Of a stretch of 64,000 bases of DNA, positions 12,038 to 22,172 are shown piece after piece. Origin of the DNA: Agrocybe praecox (Eukaryota > Basidiomycota > Agaricomycetes > Agaricales > Agrocybaceae). A model generated the notes under the pieces. The model saw nothing but the letters and a program-made list of their open reading frames with translations. It was not told the DNA's origin and made no database searches. Within the stretch, counting starts at the first letter, position 1. The number at the start of each line of letters is the position of its first letter. Made by a program: the position numbers and the translations under genes. The stretch lies in assembly GCA_964017145.1 (NCBI GenBank), contig OZ024841.1, forward strand, positions 2,418,001-2,482,000. Reading direction: 5' to 3'.

Positions 12038-12112
12038 TGGAATCAGATTTCAAAGTCTCGACATAAACATTAAGACAGGGATAACTGAAAGGTATAAATC
12101 TCTTCATATAAG
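12038..12112 (-). ncRNA. snR38: Box C/D snoRNA, snR38 family, copy 2
   Basis: Second copy of the same snoRNA, about 85% identical over 52 nt. Box C ATGAAGA (12107-12101), guide CAGTTATCCCTGT (12087-12075), D' CTTA (12074-12071), box D CTGA (12046-12043). Guide and boxes D'/D are identical to copy 1, while the spacer between D' and D has diverged, as expected for a functional duplicate. It lies in the 185-nt intron 12172-11988. Confidence 0.78.
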
Positions 12113-12299
12113 AAAGCCATGGATAAAGCAAAACTCTATACGGCAATGAAAAATGGCGAAAAGCTGACATACCACACATCCCCGGTCCTACACAAGCTAA
12201 ACGGAGTCCGAATCAAGTAAAGAAGGGCACCTGACAGATAAATAAAGGTTAGCATATGTCAAGGCTCAAGAGAGTGGCGGAGATGGTTGGAACAAAAGG

Positions 12300-12402
12300 A
12301 GAGATCAGATAAACTTTGGTTCTCATAGGTTACGTGGGGCGTTACTCCCTCCTCGAAGAGCTGGGTTATCGAGCAAGTATGCTCTTTTTCATCACGTCGG
12401 TC
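12300..12402 (-). ncRNA. Box C/D snoRNA candidate, target unknown
   Basis: Minus strand: perfect box C GTGATGA (12396-12390) and box D CTGA (12308-12305), about 92 nt apart, within the 222-nt intron 12452-12231 of the same host transcript. The antisense stretch next to box D reads AGAACCAAAGTTTAT; I cannot place it confidently on rRNA, and no clear terminal stem is visible. The call rests on the boxes, the size and the host context. Confidence 0.5.
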
Positions 12403-12560
12403 GGCGAATAAAAGAAAGGAAGAAAGGAAAAACGGAATTTACTAACCTTACTACAACCAACCAAGGACGAAGATGGAAGACATTCGTAAAAAAATAATTC
12501 CCAGGAGTCGAAGACATCAACCTCACATTAGGGCAGGCTTGATATAACGTGACCGCGAGA

Positions 12561-13062
12561 CGCCTGTTTATCCGGACATTCCCGGACCGTACCTCTGCTC
12601 TTTAAGAAATTTCACTACGTCTGCCCGTACAACCAGATTTCCTCTTTTCTTTTCTGAAAGAAAACTGGAACCAACAGAATTTATTTTAATGAAGTATGAT
12701 CTCAAATGCTCGTGCAGTCGTAGTTCCAACTTCCATACTATCACTGCCGAAGCTTGATCTCGGGGCACTGCCGCCACAAATGGGAACCTTTCCTACGCTT
12801 CTTCGCCGATTTCCTGGATGGATCCGACCCTACAGTAAATAGACCCCACTCGATGGAGTGGATTCTGACTCACTGACTCGCCACAATGCATGATTGGCAT
12901 TTACGTTGCGAGTTAAGTGCATGTCATGTGGACCACTACGACAGAGCCTGATGTCATCGGCAATGACATATTTAGTTACTATCTAACGGTAACAGTCAGT
13001 GGGAGTCGATGCGCGGCATACCCTTCTTCTTTTCCAACTACCACCATCCTTTTTACTGAAAT
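12561..13062. other. Divergent intergenic region
   Basis: Between the presumed 5' end of the minus-strand snoRNA host and the plus-strand acyl-CoA synthetase. A minus-strand frame at 12568-12777 has no family match. A small hairpin (CCACTC...GAGTGG near 12846-12861) is present. Probably bidirectional promoter DNA. Confidence 0.4.
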
Positions 13063-15431
13063 ATGCCATCCATACACACCAACAAGGAGCCTGGCTTTTA
13101 CGGTCCCGGCTCTGTCGAGGTTTCGCCCCCTGCTGCAGAAGGCGAAGGATCTCCCCGTCGATGCGCACTAGCGAAAGACGGCCTCGTTGAACGCCCGCTC
13201 GCAGGAATTACCACGATCTACGATGTTATCACCTACGCCGTTAAGAAACACGGAAACAGGAAGGCCATCGGATGGCGAGACGTCGTCAAGATTGTTGAAG
13301 AAGAAAAAGAAGTAAAGAAGTTCGTCGACGGGCAAGAGGTTACACAGAAAAAGATATGGAAATACTTCGAGCTTAGCGACTACAAGTACATCAGCTATAC
13401 CGAATTCGAAGAGATCATATCCGAAGTTGCTCGAGGCTTGCTTCACCTTGGGATCGCGAAGGACGACGTCTTCAATGTCTACGCCCAGACAAGGTTAGTC
13501 GACATCCATGCATGTTAGCTACTACATCATTGACGACCGCAATGCTCTCAGTCCGCATTGGCAATTCCTAGCGCACGGGATCGTTTCAATCAGCGCAGTG
13601 ATGGCAACGAGCTACGACACTCTCGGCGAAGAAGGCCTAATCCATTCATTGAACGAGCCAGAATGCAAAGGACTATTCACCAATGCAGACCTCTTCCCGA
13701 TGCTGAAAAAAGTCCTAGCGAAAACACCCACCATCAAATACATCGTATATGACGGCCAGCCAGGCCAAAAGGCCATCGACGAGCTACAGGCCATCAATGA
13801 TTCAATCCAAATCCTCAGTCTAGACAAGCTGAGAGAGATCGGCAAAAGCCAATCCACAGAAATCCTTGCAGATCGTCGTCCCAAAGCCGAGGATCTTGCT
13901 TTGATCATGTACACGAGCGGAAGCACTGGGAACCCGAAGGGCGTCTGCATCACACACGCGAATCTCATCTCCTCAGTGGGCGCCGTCGAGCTGCTCATCG
14001 GACACCATCTCACCACCGACGACAGCTACTTAGCATATCTGCCCCTGGCACATGTTCTCGAGTATATCGTGGAAATGGCCCTGGTGTTCTCTGGGGTCAC
14101 CCTGGGTTATGGACGCGTCAGGACGCTTACCGATGCGTCTGTTAGGAACTGTAAAGGAGATATTGGTGCGTTCCGACCTTCCATCATGGTCGGCGTGCCC
14201 GACGTGTGGGAGACGATTCGTAAAGGCATCGAAAACAAAGTCAACGAAAGTGGAATCATCAGGAAGGGTATCTTCGATAGCGCGATGGCAGCAAAGAGGT
14301 ACAACATCCCGCTGTTCGCTAAATTGGCCGATAGCATTGTCCTAAGCGGCGTGAGGGCGGCAACAGGAGGACGACTCCGTGTTGCTCTGAGCGGAGGCGC
14401 TGCCATCAGTCAGGAGACACAAGAATTCCTGACCACTGCTCTTGTCATGGTAATCCAAGGTACATAGCACTAACAATGTTTAAAACAATATTAGGCTCAC
14501 ATCTGATGACTTTTAGGCTATGGAATGACGGAATCTTGTGGAATGTGTAGCATCTTGCCACCTGAGTTGATGCGATACCATTCTGTCGGCCTACCCGTCC
14601 CATCCATCGACATCAAGCTTCGTGATGTTCCTGAAGCAGGCTACCTTTCCACAAATACCCCACCTCAAGGAGAGGTCTGCATTCGTGGGCCTTCCGTAAT
14701 GAAAGGCTATTATAAGAGACCTGATTTGAACTCGGATGAGACCATCTTCACTAAAGATGGCTGGCTGCGCACTGGTGATGTTGGGCAATGGAACGCAGAT
14801 GGGACACTTTCTATTATCGACAGGTACGTCGTGCTTTTGCTTCCTCTTCAGAAAAAGAGGTTAAACCTTTTCTCTTTTTTAGAGTGAAAAACCTAATCAA
14901 ATTGGCAAGTGGCGAGGTAATTGACTAATTTTATTTCTATTTGTTACCATCTTTTGCTGATTCTGGGTTCTAGTATATTGCACTCGAACGCCTCGAATCA
15001 ATCTACAAATCATGCAACCTCGTCACCAACATCTGTGTGCTCGCAACTCCGGACGCCAAACAGCCTATTGCCATCATCATCCCGCACGAAGCCAACCTCC
15101 GTCGTGTGCTCAAAGCGCACGACATAGACGACACATCTGATCTTGCTCAGCTTTGCGCAAACACGACGGTCAAAGATATTATCAAGACAGAATGTAACAA
15201 TGTTGGGAAGAGAAACGGATTCAAACCTATGGAGCTCCTCCAGGGTGTGGTTCTGACTGCTATGGAGTGGACACCACATAATGGACTGGTCACGGCTGCG
15301 CAGAAGATTCAGCGCTCCAAGATTGCAAAGACTTACAGGGCAGAGATTGACGTGGGTATTTTTGTTATTTCGTCTGCTTCGTCGTTTTGACTTGTCATTC
15401 CTTTTCCTAGGAGGCTTATGGAAAACACTGA
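13063..15431 (+). CDS. Long-chain acyl-CoA synthetase (Faa1/Faa4 type), copy 1
   Basis: Fatty acid:CoA ligase that forms acyl-AMP then acyl-CoA, feeding lipid synthesis and beta-oxidation. Six exons (13063-13493, 13552-14459, 14517-14823, 14883-14916, 14974-15351, 15411-15431) give 692 aa, close to the ~700 aa of yeast Faa1. Motifs in order: [15 protein letters not shown], the P-loop [30 protein letters not shown], and the fatty-acyl synthetase signature around [13 protein letters not shown] and [21 protein letters not shown], with the catalytic-lysine region [11 protein letters not shown] near the end. The C terminus EAYGKH is not a PTS1 peroxisome signal. A paralogue in the same orientation lies at 19340. 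Family secure; the chain length it accepts is not visible. Confidence 0.95.
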
Positions 15432-15605
15432 TGATATACCAAACACGTTCTAATGTCTGATGAATCTTTCGTGAATTCGGTCGATATAATTTTGCATCTC
15501 AGATGTGTATCTTTCCGTTCCATCTCCTACGTCTGTTTTCTGTACATATTTCTGTCGATTTCTGATACCTCTACTTGTTGATAACCCTTTTTCTACTTTT
15601 ACCGA

Positions 15606-15816
15606 TGATGCATCTTGATATCAGTTTGTTCGAAGATTTTCATCTGTCCTTCCGGTTCGAGGAAATGCTTTCGGAATATTTGGGGTTGGCCAAGAACGAT
15701 CACTTTTTGAGCGCTCTGGGCATGACTCTGAGGGAGGATGATGGTGACTTTCCGCACTTTACCGACGGACATAAAAATACAGTCTTCGGTGTGGGGTAGA
15801 CCCCACATTTTATATA
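15606..15816 (+). repeat. Dispersed repeat, copy 1 (palindrome-bearing)
   Basis: About 211 bp that recurs at 18430-18646 in the same orientation with scattered substitutions and small indels. Both copies begin TGATGCATCTTGATATCAG and end around a perfect palindrome GTGGGGTAGACCCCAC (15791-15806 here) followed by ATTTTATATA. Flanking sequence is unrelated. It has no coding signal, so a small non-autonomous mobile element or fragment is most likely. Confidence 0.75.
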
Positions 15817-15998
15817 CAGTCGACTATCTTGTTTACTTGGTACATATCTTTTAAGTCCATAATAGATGGTGACACAAAGTTAACACAGGATACACTATTT
15901 ACATCATATTGATTTGTTGTACAAGCTGCAGATCGTACATAGTCGGCGCAATGTAATATACATATATTCTACTAGAAAAGAAAGCACAAGCACAAGGC

Positions 15999-17663
15999 TT
16001 ACAAGCCTTTTCTCACCGATTCTCGATTCCGGGCAGCCTGGTAGGCCTTCACCAGAGCTTTCACCTCTTCGAACCACGAATTTGTAGGCGTAGGAAAGTC
16101 AAGCTTCTTCAACAGAGGGAATAGGCTGTCTATATATTGTGCGACAACTATCGCTTCCTTGTACGTATATGTTTTCGTACTCTCCGACAGGTGCGTAGCC
16201 CTGGTGTCTATCGGTAATATTTCCAGTTCTTCGAGATCATGTCCAGCCATTACCAAGGGATCCGCAAGGGAAGCTTCCAACGTCTGCGTGTCGTTCGCAC
16301 GTTCCAAGATATCCGCAAGCGATACACCAAGCTTTCTGAGGTTCCTAAAGGCGGCGAACTCGCGCAGGTCATGAAGAAATAGTCCAGTATCGTTCGCAGG
16401 AAGTTGGTAGCACTTGAGGCGTAGAATTTTCAGCCGCTCACACTCCCGGAAACGATTCCGAATCGTAGATTTCGTCATCGACAAGACGGGGATGTCTAGA
16501 TGCCATAGGTTCTTGCACGAATGTAGCACGACAGATGATTCGAGTTCCAACAGTGCCACCTCGGGATTGGTGACTTCTCCTACGCTGAAAAAAAAGAGAG
16601 CGGGCAATATGCCGAGCTCAGAGCACCTTGAAAAACAGCTTTTGATGCAAGGAACGAGACTGTCGGAGAGAAAATCAAGCCGGAGGAAATCGAGATGTGC
16701 TAAACAAATAGATTGCAGAAAGTTGTAGATATTGTTTGCCGAACCGCGCAACACGATGTTGCGGACGGACTTGAACATTACGGCCGATGTTGGTACTATC
16801 GAGTTATTTGACATACAGATGGTCAAAGTTTTCAAACTTCTGAGTTGCGACAGTTTCTTCAACAAATCGGCCGTAAATGTCGTATCCACAACGTTAAAGT
16901 AGATAGATTTCAGGTTTGCTAGGCCAACCAAGAGGTCAAGCGTGGCTTGGGTGAGCTTTCCTGATAGAGAGAGTTCCCGTAATGATGGAGCAGCAAGCAA
17001 ATGATGTGAGAGGACGGAAGCCGCGATGATTTCTGTTCTCATAGTTTTCTTGCGTACTTTGAGAACAGATAAGTTTGGAGATATTGTTAAGTATAAGGCA
17101 TAGAAGTTATCAGGAGACAACCTGGATAACTCTGGGATGTACAGCACTGCAAGGGCTGGGAACAGGGTGTTCATACGGCAGAATTGTGAAATGGAAAATA
17201 GATGTGGGTGGAAACTGACTCGGAAAACTTCTTGATTATAAGAATCCTGACGCGCTTGGTATAGGAAAGCAATCGTTGCATGCTTGAATTTGTCATCACT
17301 CTCGTTGTCGTCTTTGTTGTCCAAGTCAGATCTTTGAAAGAAAGAAGAGGCATCATGATAACTCACGTATGTAGAACCATTATTTTCTAACAGAATTGTG
17401 GGTAATAAGCGGAGAAAAGCCGTCCACGAGTCCATACATCGCCATAACACATCCATGGCAGGTTCATAAAATGCCTCACAGGCAAGAGCTGTCCATAAGA
17501 GATGTTTGCTTTCCGGAGCGGGGATGCGCCCTGGGTCTGGATAGTCCACATCTTTTGGCCATACATAAAAGTAGTCGAATATCTGACGAAGAAGGTCTCC
17601 GTTGGTCATAACCTGAGATTGAGCAGTCACTCCCACATCCCTGCACCCCTTTAGACTGATCAA
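15999..17663 (-). CDS. F-box/LRR-like protein
   Basis: Intronless 554-codon frame of the kind widely expanded in agaricomycetes. The N-terminal part (DLLRQIFDYF, then LLWTALACEAFYEPAMDVLWR) matches the degenerate F-box of these families, which would bind Skp1 in an SCF ubiquitin ligase. The rest has leucine-rich repeat-like segments (LRELSLSGKLTQATLDLLVGLANLKSIYF broken here for length: LRELSLSGKL, LVGLANLKSIYF, LRSLKTLTICMSN, CERLKILRLKCYQL). The start may be the internal Met at MTNGDLLRQIF, since the first 18 residues are not family-like. It lies between two copies of a dispersed repeat and between two tandem acyl-CoA synthetases, suggesting it was inserted or trapped during local duplication. 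Substrate unknown. Confidence 0.7.
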   Translation of the reverse strand: MISLKGCRDVGVTAQSQVMTNGDLLRQIFDYFYVWPKDVDYPDPGRIPAPESKHLLWTALACEAFYEPAMDVLWRCMDSWTAFLRLLPTILLENNGSTYVSYHDASSFFQRSDLDNKDDNESDDKFKHATIAFLYQARQDSYNQEVFRVSFHPHLFSISQFCRMNTLFPALAVLYIPELSRLSPDNFYALYLTISPNLSVLKVRKKTMRTEIIAASVLSHHLLAAPSLRELSLSGKLTQATLDLLVGLANLKSIYFNVVDTTFTADLLKKLSQLRSLKTLTICMSNNSIVPTSAVMFKSVRNIVLRGSANNIYNFLQSICLAHLDFLRLDFLSDSLVPCIKSCFSRCSELGILPALFFFSVGEVTNPEVALLELESSVVLHSCKNLWHLDIPVLSMTKSTIRNRFRECERLKILRLKCYQLPANDTGLFLHDLREFAAFRNLRKLGVSLADILERANDTQTLEASLADPLVMAGHDLEELEILPIDTRATHLSESTKTYTYKEAIVVAQYIDSLFPLLKKLDFPTPTNSWFEEVKALVKAYQAARNRESVRKGL

Positions 17664-18429
17664 TGTTCAAGAGCATCTTACTCACTCATGCTTGATCTGG
17701 TTCGCAGATTCCATATATAATCCTAGAAAAATGTCGGGTGATAAGTAGCAAACCCTTGGAAGGAGAGCAATGGCAAGGAAGAACGAGTTGAAAGAAAATC
17801 TGAATGCGAATAACCTTAACCCTACAAACGCGACTTACTATGTTCCAATAAATTTACTGACCGTTCAAGTACTAGGTAAGGTCCGCCGCTGGCCGCAGGG
17901 CGGAGGAAGGCTCGCTTCGTTATCCTACCTGGAGCGCATTGTGCATCCGATAGCACTGGCATCGTAATTTATCGCATTGAAAATACTTGCACCAACTGGG
18001 ACCTGAAGCTGAAGCTTCAAGCTTCATGAAGGCTGAACTGCCGAGTGATGACTCGCCGAGGCTCCAGTCAGAGGCAGGCTCTATAAATTGAGGACGCAGA
18101 AGAGCGAGCACGGCCTTGGTTATTTCTCGCAAAATGTGTATTATATCATACATATTACCAGAATGCAGAACTTATGTGCTGAAGGGACAGATAACCGGCT
18201 ACGGTAGAGAATACATCGTGCTGGTAGAGAATTGATATACTCGGTAGACAATTCACGAAACTTAGATCGGCCCTACTATTCATGTATATCTATCGAAAAC
18301 ATTTTTTTGTACAATCCGGCAGCCACGGAAGTTGGCCAACTTTTCAACAACTTTTGGTTCCCAACTGTTTGTGATCGGGACAAAAGTCGGCATCAAAAGT
18401 TGGGCTAAAAGTTGGCTACTGTGAATCGC
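17664..18429. other. Intergenic with short degenerate repeats
   Basis: No gene seen. 18202-18256 has three imperfect ~20-bp units beginning GGTAGA(G/C)AAT. 18330-18420 is rich in AAGTTGG/CCAACTTTT words on both strands, a texture common at decayed mobile elements. Confidence 0.45.
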
Positions 18430-18646
18430 TGATGCATCTTGATATCAGTTTGTTCGAAAAATTACATCTGTCCTTCCGGTTCGAGGAAGCGTTTTCGGAC
18501 ATTTTGGGGTTTCCCAAAGTTGGCCGAGAACAACCACTTTTCGAGCGCTCTGGTCATGACGGAGGATGACGGTGACTTTCCGCACTTTACCGACGGACAT
18601 AAAAAATACATCCTTCAGTGTGGGGTAGACCCCACATTTTATATAT
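18430..18646 (+). repeat. Dispersed repeat, copy 2 (palindrome-bearing)
   Basis: Second copy of the 15606-15816 repeat. It carries a ~10-bp insertion (TTTCCCAAAG-like) relative to copy 1 and the same perfect palindrome at 18620-18635. Both copies retain the 3' ATTTTATATA. Confidence 0.75.
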
Positions 18647-19339
18647 ACTTGTTCGACCCTGGCTTTGAGGATAGCCGCTCATTGACTCGAAACACAAGGA
18701 GAACAGGTGCGTTCCTAATTGCAACTTGAAAAATGCGGTGCTGCCGTGAAGCTCCATTTTTGCTTGAAACTAATCATATGATCATCCCGTTAAGATGTGA
18801 TTGTAGATATAAGGATCGGCAAGTACTTTCCATTGATCAATCTTCAGTTTTCTTCCCAGTCAGTAGACCAAGCAGGCCTTTACGAACAAGTAAGGGTCAT
18901 GCGTATATGAATACACTTGTCGTGCTACCGATTATGGTTGGTCTTAGGCTTTTGACGATTACAATTGCATTTATACGGAACAAGTAGAGAAGGCTCGGAA
19001 TGTCGTGTCAGCTGTCAAATAGTCTATAGAAGATAGTGATGTCTAGGAATACTTGCCTGCGGAATATGTACAAGTCAGAGCCAAGGTGGATTTGCAGAGC
19101 AACTCCCGAGCGCTTGAGTTTGCCGTGGGCAATTAACGCAGCATTCCTGTGATACGAATACAGGAGGTGGCGATTGGACAAGGAAATTGGGCACGTGCCA
19201 AGGAAAGGTATTTAAATTTAAAACACTTTGGGGAGATGAGGATCACGTCACTGTGACAAGCGACCAGGAGCACTGGAAAGTGAGACCCTTTAAACGCGTC
19301 TCTTTCTTTCTCCTCTTACCATCTTATCCTCCTATACTC
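18647..19339. other. Upstream region of acyl-CoA synthetase copy 2
   Basis: No gene seen. An open frame continuous with the synthetase extends upstream to 19187, but family alignment puts the start at 19340; the upstream part includes a T/C-rich stretch typical of fungal core promoters. Confidence 0.5.
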
Positions 19340-21679
19340 ATGGCAAAGTTAGCTACCTGCAAACCAGGATTCTACGGCGAGGGATCCTTTGAATTTCAGG
19401 CTTCTTCTACTCCAGGCGAGGGTCCCGCTCGTCGCTGTTCCCTCTCAAAAAATGGGCTTGTGACCCAGCCTTTCGAAGGCATAGACACCGTCTACGACAT
19501 GGTGGAATATGCGGCACGAACGCATGGAAACAGGAAGGCTTTGGGCTGGAGAGACGTTATTAGGACTGTTGAAGAGGAGAAGGAAGTCAAGAAGGTCGTT
19601 GACGGTAAGGAGGTCACTCAGAAGAAGAAATGGCAATTCTTCGAGCTCAGCGACTACAAGTACATCAGCTTCATAGAGTTGAAGGAGGCCGTTTCAGAGG
19701 TTGGACGTGCTCTTATTAACCTAGGGGTGTCCAAGGACCAGGTTTTCAATGTCTACGCACAAACTAGGTGAGCAATTTTCTTCCTTCCTCGCTCGATGAT
19801 TACTGAACAGTTACCAGCCCCAACTGGCAGATCATGGCCCATGCTTGCGCCTCTATCTCTACGACTATTGCCACAGCTTATGACACCCTCGGCGAGGAAG
19901 GTTTAGCCCATTCGCTCAACGAACCGGAGTGCATCGGTCTTTTTACCAATGCCGAATTGCTACCAACCCTTCACAAAGTCCTCGCAATTACTCCCACAGT
20001 TAAATATGTTGTATTCGACGGAGAACCTACCCAGGCCCTCATTGATGACCTACTCTCTGTACGTGAAAGCATACAGGTGTTCAGCTTAGATCAACTACGC
20101 GAGCGCGGCAGATCCGAGCCCGAAATCCCGGAATCGCGTCGTCCCAAGCCGGATGACCTTGCTCTAATTATGTACACGAGCGGAAGTACTGGTAAACCCA
20201 AAGGTGTCTGTATCACTCATTCCAATCTTGTTGCTTCGGTCGGCTCCGTGTACGTCCTCCTCGGCCACCATCTTACCTATGAGGACAGTTACCTGGCGTA
20301 CTTGCCTCTTGCCCACGTCTTGGAGTACATCGTGGAAATGATCATGCTCTTTGTGGGGATGCCATCTGGCTATGGACGCGTCAAGACGCTTACCGATGCT
20401 TCAGTACGGAACTGCAAAGGCGACATCAGCGCATTCCGTCCTTCTATCATGGTCGGCGTACCAGCCGTTTGGGAAACTATTCGCAAAGGTATCCTGGCCA
20501 AGGTGCACACCGGAGGCACAATCAAGAAGAGCCTCTTCAATGGAGCTATGGCTGCGAAGAAGAAGAATATCCCAGTGTTAGCAAGTTTGGCTGATTCAGT
20601 TGTTCTTGCGGGTGTGCGAGCAGCTACCGGGGGCAGACTGCGCATTGCTTTGAGCGGCGGTGCAGCTATCAGCAGAGATACTCAAGAATTCTTAACAACT
20701 GCGCTCGTCCTTGTCTTGCAAGGTTTGTAATCTTATTCATTCAGATAGGAAATGACTCATTGTCGTGTTTCATTGCACAGGCTACGGCATGACGGAGTCC
20801 TGCGGCATGTGTGCCATTCTTCCCCCAGAAATGATGCGATACAACTCCGTTGGTGTGCCTGTGCCATCCATCGAGGTCAAACTTCGCGACGTCCCTGAAG
20901 CTGGATACTTTTCTACGAACTCACCGCCCCAAGGAGAAGTGTGCATTCGAGGCCCTTCCGTTTCCAAAGGTTACTATAAGCGACCCGACTTGAACTCGGA
21001 CGAAGATATTTTCACCGCAGACGGCTGGTTGAGGACGGGAGACATCGGCCAATGGAATCCAGACGGCACATTATCCCTAATTGACAGGTGCGCTTGCATA
21101 TGCGGCCCATTTCAAAGGACGTGATTCTAACAGTTTTTTTCCAGACTGAAAAATCTAATTAAATTGGCATCAGGCGAGGTGCGTATCTCGATTTATTTAT
21201 ATCGTTTGTCGTCTAAGGATTCTTTTAGTATATCGCTCTAGAACGCCTAGAATCGATCTACAAAGCCTGTAATCTCGTCGGCAACATCTGCGTCCACGCG
21301 GTCCAAGAAGCTCAACAGCCCATGGCCGTCATCATCCCCCACGAGGCGCATCTACGGAACTACCTCGCAGCGAAAGGTCTCGACTCAAAGTCCGACTTCG
21401 CTACTCTTTGTGCAGACCCCGCTGTGCAAGATGTTGTCCTGAAAGAGTGCAATACTATTGGGAAGAAGAACGGCTTCAAGCCCATGGAACTGCTGCAAGC
21501 GGTAGTATTGACGGCTGTTGAGTGGACCCCTGAAAGTGGTCTCGTCACAGCTGCACAGAAGATTCAACGTGCTGCCATCGCCAAGACGTTCAGGGAAGAA
21601 ATAAACGTCAGTATTTCCGTTTCTTCCAGATTATTGGAACTGTATTGACTGTGACTTACAGGCCGTATATAAACATTAA
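19340..21679 (+). CDS. Long-chain acyl-CoA synthetase (Faa1/Faa4 type), copy 2
   Basis: Tandem paralogue of the gene at 13063, with the same exon order: the first intron interrupts the codon after NVYAQT, a 34-nt exon encodes [11 protein letters not shown], and the last tiny exon encodes AVYKH. Start [19 protein letters not shown] aligns with PGFYGPGSVEV of copy 1. Motifs: [53 protein letters not shown], and [11 protein letters not shown]. Codon usage is more C/G-ending than in copy 1. The copies differ most at the N terminus and in the stretch before the P-loop (for example [20 protein letters not shown]), which could alter regulation. All core residues are present, so both copies should be active. 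Confidence 0.95.
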
Positions 21680-22172
21680 TCTAAGCTACGCATACCTCAT
21701 GATTCCCTGCCGACATCATCTCCTTCGTCCCTCGGTCCTCTCAGTCATCATTCACTCTTTCTTGGACTTCTCGCCCACTCAGTTATTCTTGCATATCTTG
21801 GATTCATCTCACTCGTCGTGCACTTTACCTCAACTTGCTATTTCTTTGCAGTGATTGCTTGTATATATACTACTTAATTATTCCATTCATTATACATTAC
21901 CGTTTCTCCGCTACTGCTTCATTCGATATTACATCCATGTCGTTATAGTAGATAACTGCTCCTTTCCCCCTTTTTTTCCGGTGCAAACTTCTTTATAGTC
22001 AACATCAGGGTATCAAAGTTCGACGCTTTAAATAGTTTTATTATAGTACTTGCAATAGTAAGTACAAATACTACATGTACACTTCCTATAGAAGATAGAT
22101 ACACTAGTAGTACGTGTTAGCTTTGTAGGATACATTGTAGAAAAAGACAAATTATGGAGCCATCAAACTCAA
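21680..22172. other. Intergenic, convergent 3' ends
   Basis: Pyrimidine- and A/T-rich 3' flank between the synthetase and the GH79 gene. No gene seen, and no copy of the dispersed repeat. Confidence 0.5.

Larger units (their letters stand above)
11560..12560 (-). ncRNA. Putative non-coding snoRNA host gene
   Basis: No coding frame is convincing here, but the minus strand shows a chain of good splice sites: intron 12452-12231 (GTAAGG...CAG), exon 12230-12173, intron 12172-11988 (GTATGT...TAG), exon 11987-11931, intron 11930-11757 (GTGAGT...TAG), then a last exon from 11756. The two inner exons are 58 and 57 nt, a spacing typical of snoRNA host transcripts. Each intron contains one box C/D snoRNA candidate. 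Outer ends are estimates. The gene lies upstream of, and in the same orientation as, EF1B-gamma, with its 3' end within a few hundred bases of that start. Splice sites and boxes are seen directly; transcription is inferred. Confidence 0.6.

Noticed and set aside
11845..12087. Plus-strand ACAGGGATAACTG read as a fragment of 25S rRNA gene
   Set aside because: Only 13 nt match in sense. On the other strand the same bases sit exactly where a C/D guide should be, with boxes around them, so the snoRNA reading explains it better.
19187..19339. N-terminal extension of acyl-CoA synthetase copy 2
   Set aside because: The frame is open, but copy 1 and the family start at the PGFYG region; the upstream part looks like promoter and 5' UTR.
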